DNA of 64,000 nt, from positions 1 to 64,000 of the forward strand of contig JAMDHS010000101.1 of assembly GCA_029717555.1 (NCBI GenBank). Reading direction: 5' to 3'. Under the pieces are notes generated by a model that worked only from the letters and a program-made list of their open reading frames with translations, was not told where the DNA came from and ran no database searches. Origin of the DNA: Peribolospora baueri. Its lineage: Eukaryota > Basidiomycota > Peribolosporomycetes > Peribolosporales > Peribolosporaceae. Each line of letters begins with the position of its first letter. Position 1 is the first letter of the stretch. Made by a program: the position numbers and the translations under genes. This document shows positions 35,901 through 46,409 of the stretch, one piece after another.

Positions 35901-36420
35901 AGATGGAGCGAGCGTGGTGGTCTGCCATCGTCCGCGCCGACGACGAGCCTTCGTCTCCGCGAGTGGAAAGCCGACGTGCATGCGACGCGACTCCATCGCC
36001 CGAGTCGCATATGTGACGACGGTCTGCGTTCGAGCTACTGCTTCTTTGGCTGCTGCGCCGTGTCGGTCGAGAGGAAGCGCCTTCCACCGAGCCGGCCGAC
36101 GCGGTGCGACCGTGACCGCTGGCGCTGCCATCGGGACTCGCCGCTTTACGACGACGCTTTCGCGCCCTCTGAGCTATCCAGCGGCGCTTGATATCGATCC
36201 GAAACAGGGCGACAAGCCTGACGAGCGCGGCGTGAGCGACGACGCCGAGGACAAATGTGGCGACTGCGGGAGCGTCCGGGTGGACGGCGAGAGAGGCGGG
36301 GGAGGCGATGAGGATGTCGGAGGAGAGGGCGGCGACGACGAGCTGGTGCGGGTCAGAAGAAGGCGCTTGCGCGACGGCGCCGGCCGTGAAACTCGCCGTC
36401 GGCCAACCGAGAGTGGCCAT
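32921..36420 (-). CDS. Unrecognised polytopic membrane protein with long disordered C-terminal tail
   Basis: Exons on the minus strand: 36420-35697, 35584-35444, 35327-34962, 34785-32921; 1031 residues. I do not recognise the family. Likely membrane segments are at about 50-73 (ATFVLGVVAHAALVRLVALF), about 210-229 (NLVLVLDAFVLLFALAEFG), about 242-262 (FLSAWSNIAYGVVFVLATA), about 290-305 (SIFLLAITNISVLLPF), about 325-345 (LLGPVLAASFALALSLYLLI), about 372-388 (GSTIVLFVVTLITDLLA) and about 393-410 (SVITFVVPRGPALLLVL). A weaker hydrophobic stretch lies at about 27-46. A roughly 130-residue Ser/Arg-rich loop separates the first two strong segments. Residues from about 415 to the end form a Ser/Pro/Asp-rich tail with an Asp run near DDDDDDDD, probably cytosolic. 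Six or seven helices plus a long tail would fit a receptor- or transporter-like sensor, but nothing proves that. Frame and splicing are well supported. Confidence 0.75.
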
Positions 36421-37731
36421 CGTGCGAGCTGTTTAGCGAGTAGCGAAGTGGGCGGTACGGCGGCACGAGGAGGGAGAAGGAGTGAGATCACCATTGATCC
36501 CTCGGTCTCAGTTTCATGCGGCGTAGCACGGTCTGAAGGTCGAAAGGGAGGGGGGCGTCCTGCGCATCCCTACATGAATGTGGAAAAGAGAAAAGAAGAG
36601 CGTTCAACGCATACTATGCCAGTTGCCCGAACTGGAAGGGGGATGGAGGAGAAGGAAGACGTGGTCTGACGGTTAGGAGGGATGGAAGAAGGGGAAAAAA
36701 AAAAGAAAGAAAGAAAGAAAGTCGACGGTCAAGCTTTACAGTAGCAACGGCCCGGCGGAAGGGAGGTGAAGAAGATTTGAAGCGCCATGGGACGTCGGCC
36801 GGGTTGCGAGGAGGGAGATGGGCTGGCGACGATGAGCACTCCGACCTTCTTCCTCTTCTCCCCCCTTCTCGTCCGTCGGTCCATCCGTCCGGTCACGCCC
36901 ATGTCCGATCGCAGGCTGAAGAACAAGAACGCTGTCTGTAGCTTGGGTCGACCGAAATTCCAAGCCAGAGCAGAGCACAGATGTGACCACTCGAGTCAGC
37001 CCTTCCAAGCTGGAGGAGCAACTTACTTGCTAATAGCCAAGGTTTGAGCGTGAGCGTCACTCGGGCTGGGGCGCGCACGGATCACCATGGCGACCTCCGG
37101 GTTTTTCCTGCAGGACCGTCGGGGATCATCGGATATGCGCGGTCACATCTTAGCGCAGCGCGCCGTTAAACTGGCTGACGTCCTCGGCGTCGAGGCAAAC
37201 CCAGCTGGGGACGAGCAGCAGTAAAGAGGTAACACGCTCAGACGGGCGGGCAAGGGCGAGAGAGAGAGCGCCTCTAGGGCGATGACGACGTTACGACGAG
37301 CGGCGAGCGATGAAAAGACGGACGACAGACTACGGACGACAACGACAATGACAAATGACAACGGCGACGGCGACAACGACAACGACAATGATAACAACGC
37401 ACGAGGATGTGCGAGGTAAAGAGGGAAGAAAGCTAATGTAATGCGTGAGATCGGGACAGACGGACGAACGACGGCGAGCGCGCGAAGAAAGGGTAGGATA
37501 AGGCGAACGGGGGATATCAAACGGAATGCTATGCTACGGAGGGAAGAAAATGAAGCACATTGATCGGAGATGAATGGGGGCCCAAGAGCGAATGGAACGG
37601 ACGAAGGAACAATGTAAATGGGAGACGAGTTGGACGTCGTCGCAGGCGAGTCGGCCCACGTTGCGAAGAAGAGAGAAATAACAAATACAGCCGGAGGAGA
37701 CGTGGGACCCAGGGCGCCATGGCCACGGCTG
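36421..37731. other. Intergenic region upstream of the membrane-protein gene and after the Mei2-like stop
   Basis: Both neighbours are on the minus strand, so this holds the Mei2-like 3' UTR and the membrane-protein promoter. It carries a (GAAA)n run at about 36701-36720 and a CAACGA-rich stretch at about 37330-37395. No gene was recognised. Confidence 0.6.
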
Positions 37732-40700
37732 TCACCCGACGAACATGGGCGCCAGGGGTCCGCTCAACCCACCCCAGCCAGCGCCGACAGGGCTAGGCGC
37801 CAGACCGGCCGCGGCGGGCGCGCCCGTGTTGCCGCCATGGACGCCGCCGGCACCATAGGGCGAGAAAGGGTCATCGCTCATGATGCTCGCCGCACTGGCA
37901 GCGCGGGGACGACCGCCGCCTTGGTCCGAAGCCGGGGCGAGCGAGTGCGAAGAAGCGGAGGGGCGCAGGTGATGAGGGGACGAGGGGCGGACTGTGGCTG
38001 CATTGGAGCCGGAACGCTGAGAGCGGAGACGGTGGTCCAGCCTTGCTTGCCTAGAGACGGTCCTGCCGCTCGTGGGCAAGAAAAGCCTGAACGTGGAGAC
38101 GGGAAAGGGAGGACGGGGGTCAACACGTGCTTCGAGGGCGCAGAACGCAGCCGAACCGTCGTGACAAAAGCCGACGGCGCACGCACCCCTTGTCCTTGGC
38201 CGAAGCGACCGATCTCATCTTCCTCGGCATATTGTTCGGTGCGGGAAACGGCTCGGGCAAACCGACGAGCGGGCCAGAAGAGTGGAAGAGCTTGGGCCGG
38301 CAAGACTCGTCCTTGTCCATGATGACAGAGTTGCGGAAGTGCTCGATCAACGCCTCCTTGCCCTGGATGTTGGCGTACGAAGCGAGCATCACCTTGTCGC
38401 TCCTGAAGCAGTTCCACCTCTGCCCCAGCTTCGCCTTCAAAAAGACGAGAAGCGCGTCAGGGCTGACGAGGTTCAAGAAGGCGTAACCAACACCACAACC
38501 GGTGGCAAAGTCGCGGCGGAGGTAGACAAAGTCGTAAGAACGAGGGACGACGGCGTCGATGAACGCCATGAGCATCTTGTCGTCCATCCTGTTGGGAATG
38601 TTGCGGATCATGACCGTTGTCTGTGCGCGCGACGATGTGAGCGGAAGGAGAGCAAGCGCTGTCAGTGCGGGTCGAGCCGAACCAAACACGACCGGGCCCG
38701 CCCGGCCCTCGGCCTGACTCACTCTAGTATCTGCCCCCCTCTCGACGCGCTCCAGACTGATCTGATTGTGTTTCGGCACGCCAGCATTATTGAGCGCGAC
38801 GAGATCGACACCGGCGACGACGTTCTGTCTTCCAAAGCTCGCGCTGTAGATCGCTCCCGCTCCGGCCGCGGCTCCGAAGCCGGTGAGCGAGCGGGGCGAG
38901 GAGCTGGCAGGGCTGAAGGGCAGCAAGGGAGGCGCGGCAGAGTAGGGTACGTAGGGTGCATGGGTGGGCACGTACGAGAGTGATTCAATCGGAGCTCTCC
39001 AAAAGCCGGAGGCGTCCCCGCCGCGGTCGCGGCCGCCAAAGGATGACGAGCCGTCCCCCTCGTCGTACCCTTCGCTGCTCTTCGACATCGCCATCCACCG
39101 GGCGTCGTCCTGGGGAGCAGAGGCGTTGAGGTGCATTCCGAGCTCGGACGAGGGCGAGGAAACGCTCCAGAGATCGTTCCCGTTCCGCTCTCCGCCCGAG
39201 GTCGCAGCCCTGTAGCGCGGGGGCGGGCGAGACGGGGGAGAAGAAAGATGATCGTAGACGCTTCCGCCGGCGCTCCATACCGTCCCGGTGGGACTAAAAG
39301 GAGCGGGGAAGCGCTCGTAGCCGTCGAAATCGATCGACAGCGGTGCCCTCACGCCCGTGGTCGGGTCGTACACGCCGAAGGGGTACGATCCCGTCGACCC
39401 GCGGCGGAGATGTCCTTCGGCGTCGAATGCGCCTTGTTGGTCGTGCACGGGGGACGCATGCGAAGAGCTGCCATCGAGCTTGTCGGATAGGCTCTTGGCG
39501 TTGAGGTGGTGGTGCCGGTACGACGACGCGGAAGTCGAGCAAGTGGAGCCGCCGCTCTGGAGACGCACTTGGAGCACGCAACCCTACGAGGACGATGAGC
39601 GGTAGAGAGCTGATATGAGTTCTCTTCCGATGGTGAAGAAGAAGGAATAGCGAAAAAAAGCGTGCGACTCACATAAACGACCTTTTGCTCCAGCTCAAGC
39701 GCGGCGCCGGCCGCCTTGTCGTCAGAGAACCTGGCCCTGAACACCTTGGTGGCGCCGTCGGCGGCGGCATACCTCGCGTCTATGGCCTCCTCCGTCAGAC
39801 GCTCCAGCTCTCCGTACGGCGACAAGAGCCTGTGAAGGGCACTACCGTCGAGGTGGGCGGAGGAAGGGCCGTGGGCGAATATGACGATTTCCCTAGCGGT
39901 GGCGGCGGTGGAGGCAGTATCCGTCCGGGAGCGACCGGCGCGGACACGAGACTGGCTCATCCACAGCATCTCGGGCAACACGTCGGGAACGGCGGGAGCG
40001 GCGGCGTTGCCGTCGACTGGGGTGGAATGTTCGGTGGTGAGGGCCAAATCGTTAACGCGCTGAACGAGGTCGGACACGTTCGATCCGGGACTGGAAGCAT
40101 AGCCGCGCGAACGAAGAGGCGAGACGGGCGAGCGAAGCGCCGGCGCCGGGGCGCCCGCCGGGGGAGCGCTGTCGACATCGAACAAAGGACGGGGTACGAA
40201 GACGCCGCCGCCGGCGCTGTTGAAGGCCTTGCGTCCCGCGCGGCTGGGGGTGGCGCCGAATCGAACGGCCTGAGCGAGGTCGAGGGAGAAGTCGTTGCCG
40301 TTGCGCTCGCCATGGCGAAGGTCAAAGGTGGAGAGGGAAAGCGAATCGAGGAGAGACGTGGTCGTGGCCATAGTCGAAGGCGGCGACGACCTCTGCTTCT
40401 TGGGCGTGCCGGTGGCAGAGAAGGAGCCGAGCGGGGGCCTGGCGGGATCGAACCTCGGTTCGTCGTCATCTCCGTCGGCGTAGAAGTGAAAGGGCAAGGG
40501 GACGGGGACGCTGCGGGAGGAGGAGGGCGCTGAGAAGTTGACGGGAGGCGAAAAAGGGGTGACGGGAGAGCGTTCGTCGATAGTGGAGCCGGAAGCGGAG
40601 CCCGAGTTGGAAGGCGCCGAGCCAGCCGAGCCGGGCTGACGCTGGCGGTGATGATGATAATGATGATGATGATGACGATGGCGACGGGCGGTGCCGCTAT

Positions 40701-41411
40701 GGCCAGGCAGGGCCGACGCCAGCGTGGGCACCTGGGCCACGCCGTCACGGTCGTGGGCGCCGCCGTGGCGCTCTGCAGGCATGGAGGGCCACTCTGCTGA
40801 GGAGCCGGGGATGGTGGCAGAGAGCGGAGGGGAGGAAAGAGAGAGGGCGAGGCGCATCCAGCCATCGTCGTCGGCGATGCCGGAGACGAGTCCGACCATG
40901 CCAGCGGGGAGGCGGTCGACGCGACTGGACGGCTGGGAGCCTTCGCAATCCGAGGAGGAGAAATGAGAGTCGGAGTGAAGGCTCGGGCTGGGGCGGGCGG
41001 GGGCGGAGGAGACGGAGGAGATGGGCGACGAGCTGACGAGATGGTGGTCCATATCGGCGGCCGACTCGACGGCATCGGCGAGGCCGTTACGGAGACCGAG
41101 GAGCTCGAGTCCGAGGGCGTTGCCCATGCCGGCGCGTCTCGCGTTGTCGGGACCTCTTTCGGTAGTACCTTGATCTGTGCTCGTGGCGGTCTGTGGTTGG
41201 CGGCGAAAAAAAGAGGACATCCGAGCGGCGTCAATGCGCGTGAAGTGAAGCGCTTTTACGAGGGCTCGTCGTCGCTCACCTGCGTCGACACATCCTCGGC
41301 GCCGCTGGAGGTCTTGTTGTCGGACAAAGGGGCGGCAGACGCAGGGACAAAGCTCTTGACGGTCGCCGCAGCTCCGGCCTTGAGCGCGGCCCACGGAGAG
41401 GTAGTGGCCAT
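37732..41411 (-). CDS. Mei2-like RNA-binding protein (C-terminal Mei2-type RRM)
   Basis: Exons on the minus strand: 41411-41280, 41190-39673, 39583-38723, 38620-38187, 38086-37732; 1099 residues. Most of the chain is disordered and Ser/Pro/Ala-rich with a His-rich patch. A degenerate RRM lies at about 475-560 (REIVIFAHGPSSAHLDGSAL, then a split second half across an exon junction). The diagnostic Mei2-type RRM is at about 838-970. It begins TTVMIRNIPNRMDDKML, continues YDFVYLRRDFATGCGVGYAF, and has RWNCFRSDKVMLASYANIQG and EHFRNSVIMDKDESCRPKLF. Mei2 of fission yeast binds the meiRNA and drives meiosis; Mei2-like proteins occur across fungi and plants. An equivalent meiotic role here is inference. 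The start is the first ATG, in an exon whose donor joins in phase 0. Confidence 0.9.
38621..38722 (-). other. In-frame, stop-free 102-bp intron just before the Mei2-type RRM
   Basis: GTGAGT donor after ADTR and CACAG acceptor before TTVMIRN. The 34 codons have no stop, so retention would only add a 34-residue linker before the RRM. Confidence 0.75.
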
Positions 41412-42267
41412 GTTTGGGCGGGCTAGGGCGAGGGAGGAGCAGAAGAAAGGGCCCGGAGGGAGGAGAACAAGAAACAGAAGAGATGAGGCGAGCTGGACAA
41501 GAAAGCTCGAGCCGTGACGAAGGGGAGGAGGGTGGTGGTCAAGAGGAGGGGGGCGAGCGGAGGAGAGGGCGCCGAAGTCAGAGCGACGAAGAAAGGGAGC
41601 GAGGCGAGCGGACGGGGGCTGGGCTGACGTCGCTGGTCGGGGCCGGGGAAATAGATTAGTAGGGGCGAGGGGCAGGGGGCGGCAGGGTGGGGCAGAGAGG
41701 GGAGAATCTAGTGGGTGCTAGAATGGCCCGAAGGAGTGGGAGTGAGACTGGCGACGGGGGCGGGGATGGTGACGGGGATGACGAAGGGGGAGGGGAAGAT
41801 GGGAGAGGTAGAAGGAGAGGGAAGAAGGAGGAAGAGAGAGGAGGAAGAAGGTGGGGGAAGAAGGTCAAGGTCGGAAGACGTGGAGGACGTGCCGGGCGGT
41901 GGTGGTGGAGTCTTATATATTCGGTGGGAGGAGGTGGAGAGGAAGGAGGAGCGGGGAGAAGAGCGAGGCAAAGGAAGAAGACATCGGCGATTTCTATCGA
42001 GAAGAAACGTCGATGATGAGGAACGACCACGATGACGGCGGCGCCAGCGGCGAAGACGACAGCGAAGACGACAGCGAAGACGACCACGACCACGACCATC
42101 GACCATCGACACGCGCTTGGACTCGGAACTCCGACCAAGGTTGGAGCCCAGGGCACGTATGTAAACCCAGGAGAGCGCTCTCTCTCCGCTTCTCATCCGC
42201 CCCATCTCACCCACATCGGGCCCGGATACGCAAGTGGGAGCGTAGCGGACGATCGCCGCCGACGGCC

Positions 42268-42269
<2 letters not shown>

Positions 42270-42332
<63 letters not shown>
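42270..42332. repeat. (GAGATGC)9 perfect heptamer array
   Basis: Nine perfect tandem copies of a 7-bp unit, 63 bp. Because 7 is not a multiple of three, this array is not of a kind kept by coding selection. It is the longest perfect minisatellite in the window. Confidence 0.95.
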
Positions 42333-42333
<1 letters not shown>

Positions 42334-42792
42334 TCCGCGGTCACCCGCTTGCGCATGTACGGGGGACGTCGTAGCTAGATAAGGGAGAGGGAGCGAAGCG
42401 GATCCAGCCAGTGGAGGGCGATGGCGACGTCGAGGCGATGCGATGGCCAACAAGCGATGAGTCGTCCCACGCACCTCACCTTCACCTCCGCGACGTGTGG
42501 GCTGGGCTGGGCCACTCCATTCGACCGACGTTCGACAGACAGACGATGCCATCTCGAGACGACGCATAGATGCTGAGGGACGGACGGACTAGTCAGACTG
42601 ACTGACTGACCGACGGAGGGAGGGAGGTGACCTAGCCGCCCCCGTGCCTCCCTCCGTCCGTCACTAGACTCCCTCCGTCCCTCGCCCCTCACCGCTGGCC
42701 GCCTTCCCACTTCCCACCCATGCGCCCTCCTCCCTCCGCCGATCGGCCCATTCGCACCCCGGCGCCGCACCCCGTTGCCCCTTGCCGATCGA

Positions 42793-42814
42793 TCTATCTA
42801 TCTATCTATCTATC
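42793..42814. repeat. (TCTA)n microsatellite
   Basis: About five and a half TCTA units; the reverse complement of the GATA runs seen elsewhere in the window. Confidence 0.9.
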
Positions 42815-43483
42815 GTCCACGTCGGCGGAACAAAAAACAAAGCGGGAGGGGCGATCGGGCGAAGGGCGAAGGGAGGGAGGGAGCGGGTGAGGGACGAGAG
42901 TAGCGTCGTCGGCGTCCAAGTCCAGCACGGAGGTGGGCGGAGGGAAGGGGAGAAGGCAAAGTAGAGTTTGGATTGGGGACGGCTAATCGAATGGATGAAA
43001 GACAAGTGTGGCGTCAGACAGAAAGAGAAAAAGCAGGCGCGCGTCGGAATGGCACTCGCTCTCGACCTTGCTTGCGCGTCTCGGCTCCGCGCCGGCTGCA
43101 TCGCGCATCGTGGGCACGCCCCATCCGTTCACTCGGTCGAGTCGTGAGCGGGCGAGGCACGGACGGACGGAAGACCGCACACCGCCCACGGCGAGCGCAA
43201 GCAAGGCACCCCGTCTGGAACTCGCGCCACTGCCCTTGCGGGGGAAGGGAGGAGGAGAAAATGAAAATGAAGCGCGCCTCGACGTGACGACATCCGACCG
43301 ACCGAGCGACCGAGCGATAAGGGGTAGAGGTGGGCGGTTAGTATAATTGGTAAGAAGCCATTTATCCCATCCCCATCCCATCCTCCCCTGAAAGCTTGTC
43401 TATCAGTCTGTCAGTCTGTCAGTCTGTCTGTCCGTCTCTCCGTCTGTCAGTCGTCTGCCCGCCCTGCCATGCCGTGCCCATGC

Positions 43484-43527
43484 TATCCATCCATCCATCC
43501 ATCCATCCATCCATTCATTCATTCATT
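43484..43527. repeat. (CCAT)n / (CATT)n microsatellite
   Basis: CCAT units change to CATT units after about 30 bp. A further short CCAT run lies at about 43556-43570, and GTCAGTCT units at about 43402-43430. Confidence 0.85.
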
Positions 43528-43750
43528 CGTCCCTGCCAGCCCTCCGTCTCTCAATCCATCCATCCATCCAGTCGCCCATGCCCCAAGGCAAAACGCGTTT
43601 CCCTTTGAACGGGCATGACCGACCATAGATCACGCATGACATTACGCACGCCCGCCCGCCAGCTCAGCTTAGGACCGGCCACGTACACGCGCTTTCCGCC
43701 GGCTAGGCTAGGCGCTCGGGGCAGCAAGGGAAAGCAAGGAAAAGAGAAGC

Positions 43751-43792
43751 AAAAAAAAAAAAGGGAAGGGAAGGGAAGGGAAGGGAAGGGAA
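43751..43792. repeat. Poly-A run followed by (GGGAA)6
   Basis: Twelve A are followed by six GGGAA pentamers. A (GTTC)n run follows at about 43856-43875. Confidence 0.85.
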
Positions 43793-44269
43793 AGCAAATT
43801 CACTCGGCACCGCGACGAGCCCCTTGCTCGTCCGCTCCCTACGCAGTCAGTTCGTCGTTCGTTCGTTCGTTCGTTTCCGCCCTTCACTCAGTCGGAGCCT
43901 GCATCTTCTGCGCGCGCCGTCCCTTGCGCCAGTCGAGGTCCGGTGGGAAGCCAGAAGAACAAGGCACGCGGGAACGGACGGCCTGGTCTCGCTGCGGCAA
44001 CAACTGCGGCGAGAGAGAGACGTGCGCGTGTGGTTGAGTCCCACGGACATCGATCGGATCGTTATCTCAGGTCTTGTATTCTCTTCGACCACGGCCGCTA
44101 TCGACGTAGAGTAAAAACAACAACAACAAAAGATAGATGCGCCGACGAGGAGGTCGCGAACGAACAGACGCGGGAATGAATGACAAGGAGACAGCGAACG
44201 ACGATGACAGACAGCCAGACCAGACCACGCGAGACGAGCCATCGGACGCCCGCTTCCACCCACCCCCCT

Positions 44270-46085
44270 TCATGCGAACCCGAAACCCTCGCTCCCCTCG
44301 TTGATGGCGAGCAGCAGCTGCGACCGGAGCATATCGTACGACGTGTACTGCGGCAGGTCCAATTGGTTGAAACTGGTGGTACCGGCGACGAGAACAGCCA
44401 GCAGTAAACTCCGTTAGCCCCCTAAACATCCTCATCTCGTCTCGCCTCCTCTCGTCCGCCACCACTCACCACGTGTGCGCCGCCGGCAGTCGATCGTTCC
44501 CGTACGCCTTGTGAATGTTGAACTTTTGCACGCCGTTCACGCCCTGCAGGTTGGAGAAGCCCTCGAGGGGCACCTTGCTCGTCCCCGTCACAAACTGCAG
44601 CAGCTTGGCCCGCTCAAACTGGTCCAGGCTCCGCACCGCCCTCCACCACCACTGGATCACCGCCTCCGAATGGCTGTACCCATGCAGGTCCGTGTTGTTC
44701 TTCCAGCTGTCCACGTCAATGTCCGGCAGGCCCGAGATCAGCAGCTCCATCTCCTGCTCCGTAAAGATCTGGATCAGCTCGCGAGGGATGATCTCGTGGA
44801 AGCCCGTCAAGAACGCGTCGATCTGCTCCCGGATGCTCTTCGTCAGCCGCTGCTCCGTCACCAGCTTGACGTACTCGTGCTTGTTCTCCTCCGTCACCGC
44901 AATGTTCGACCCGTTCGGCTTGAGCTCGATCGTCTTCGTCTCTCCAAACTCCTCCGCCTCTACCTCAAACGTCAGGTCCATCACGTCCGTAATGTCGTTC
45001 TCCAGCATCCACTCCAGGCTCTTGTAGTACTCCGGGTCCACGCTCTCCACGTCCTTGTAGTCCACCGGCCGCCCGAGCATGTGCTTGTAGAACGACCGCG
45101 TGAAATAGGCGTCCAACAGCCGGCCGTCGTAGATCGCCTTGCCGATCACCCTTCCGACAAACTCGAAAAACCTCAGGTGCTCGCTGTTCACGTACGACGC
45201 CCGGTTCGGTTGGTACGTCAGCCGATCCGCCGCGCACGGCTGGAACAGCGCATAGTCTGGGTTGAACATTTGCCGCGCCAGCACTTGGAACCACTCGCGC
45301 GTGACGCCGCCAGCGTCGACGCCCTCCTCGTCGTAGAAGCGCACGCTCAGCTTGCCGTGTTTCACCTCGTTCCCCGTCCGTCGCTGGAGGTAGGAGTACG
45401 AGTCCTCGAACACGTACTGCCTCCGCACCGACAGCGACAACACCGCCTGGTGCTCCCTCCTCCCCTTGTGCAGCTGCTGCGTAAAGTAGTTCCGCTTGTT
45501 GTCGAACTCGAGCACCTTGGGGTTGTGCACGAGCAGCGAAAACGATCCGGACATGAGCGACGGGTTGTTGCGCACCATCACATTGAGCAGCTTGCGGTGC
45601 TGCTCGGTGAACGAGAAAAAAATGTCCTCGATAGACCCCTTGCCTTCCTCCCCGCCTCCGCCCCCGCCCACCGCGTCCGTCTCCATCGCCGTCGCCGTCG
45701 CCGTCGCCGTCGCCCCAATCTCGCCTCCCCGCTGATGCGCCGGACTCGAGCTCCTTCCTCGGGCCGTCATTCTCCTCTCCCCGTTGATCCCGCAAACACC
45801 GACGTGCTTCGATACGACCATGAGCGACTCGATCGTCGGCAGCAGTACCATCGCCGTTTGCGGATCGTCCTGCAGCTTCGACAGCACGTCCCCGAGCCTT
45901 CGCCACAGCGGCGCAAACTGGAAGCTGTCGTAGATCGCAGTCACCTTCTCCGCGTCCGTCTGTCGCGTTCCTCCTCCTGGCCCCGCGTTCACTTCGTCCT
46001 GCACAGCCAAGGCCGTGTCGTCGCCGTCAGCTCGCCGTTCTGCCGTCAACGTCTCTGTCGGCCGTCCCGCCCCTGTCGTTTCCAT
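44270..46085 (-). CDS. Stand-alone HECT E3 ubiquitin ligase, C-terminal part of a TOM1/HUWE1-type protein
   Basis: Exons on the minus strand: 46085-44470 and 44372-44270; 572 residues. The chain starts with a 45-residue linker, then [20 protein letters not shown] and [13 protein letters not shown], the pre-HECT block of the Tom1/Ptr1/HUWE1 family. [20 protein letters not shown] leads into the HECT domain. N-lobe blocks include [19 protein letters not shown] and [20 protein letters not shown]. The C-lobe has [20 protein letters not shown] with the catalytic Cys, ending EGFGFA. The Cys codon is split by the intron (TG|T). HECT enzymes take ubiquitin on this Cys before passing it to substrate. 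Everything N-terminal in this family (about 3,000 residues) is missing here and lies at 53697-64000. An earlier in-frame ATG at 46298 would add 71 residues without family similarity. It is divergent from PRO2. Confidence 0.9.
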
Positions 46086-46409
46086 CGTGCCGTTACGTGG
46101 GGCCGGTGACCGCCGGAAGGAGAGAAGAGTGTGCTTCCAGCGATTGGAGAGAGAGGATACGGCTGCGGGCAATTCGGGGACCAGGAAAGAGCTTGAGAGA
46201 TGAGATGAAAGCGGGTATGGAGAGCGGGTCGGCCGTTGTTTGTGGTGGGAAAAGAAACCAAAGTCGAATGATCGAGCGCTCGACGGTTGCCGCAGCATTC
46301 TGAGAGTCACTGCGACGGTCGACGAGAAGGGCCATCTTCCGGCGTCTTTCGCAAGCTCAGCTCGTCACACACGTTCACCGCTCTGCTCCTCTGACCTCCG
46401 CAATCGATC
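46086..46409. promoter_or_regulatory. Short bidirectional promoter between the HECT gene and PRO2
   Basis: Only 324 bp separate the two divergent start codons, fewer if HECT starts at 46298. The minus strand contains a good splice-acceptor-like stretch, CCCGAATTGCCCGCAG, ending at about 46168. This could mean an upstream non-coding or coding exon for the HECT gene. Confidence 0.5.

Larger units (their letters stand above)
41412..44269. other. 2.9-kb repeat-rich intergenic region between the Mei2-like and HECT genes
   Basis: Upstream of the Mei2-like gene (minus) and downstream of the HECT gene (minus). The minus strand is strongly pyrimidine-rich for the first 500 bp before the Mei2-like start, like other promoters in this window. 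The rest is dominated by microsatellites listed separately. No gene was recognised. Confidence 0.6.

Noticed and set aside
35653-36669. 338-codon plus-strand open frame
   Set aside because: Antisense to the first exon of the membrane-protein gene; Arg/Gly-rich shadow.
44475-46109. 544-codon plus-strand open frame
   Set aside because: Exact antisense of the HECT exon; Leu/Val/Arg/His-rich shadow with no family similarity.
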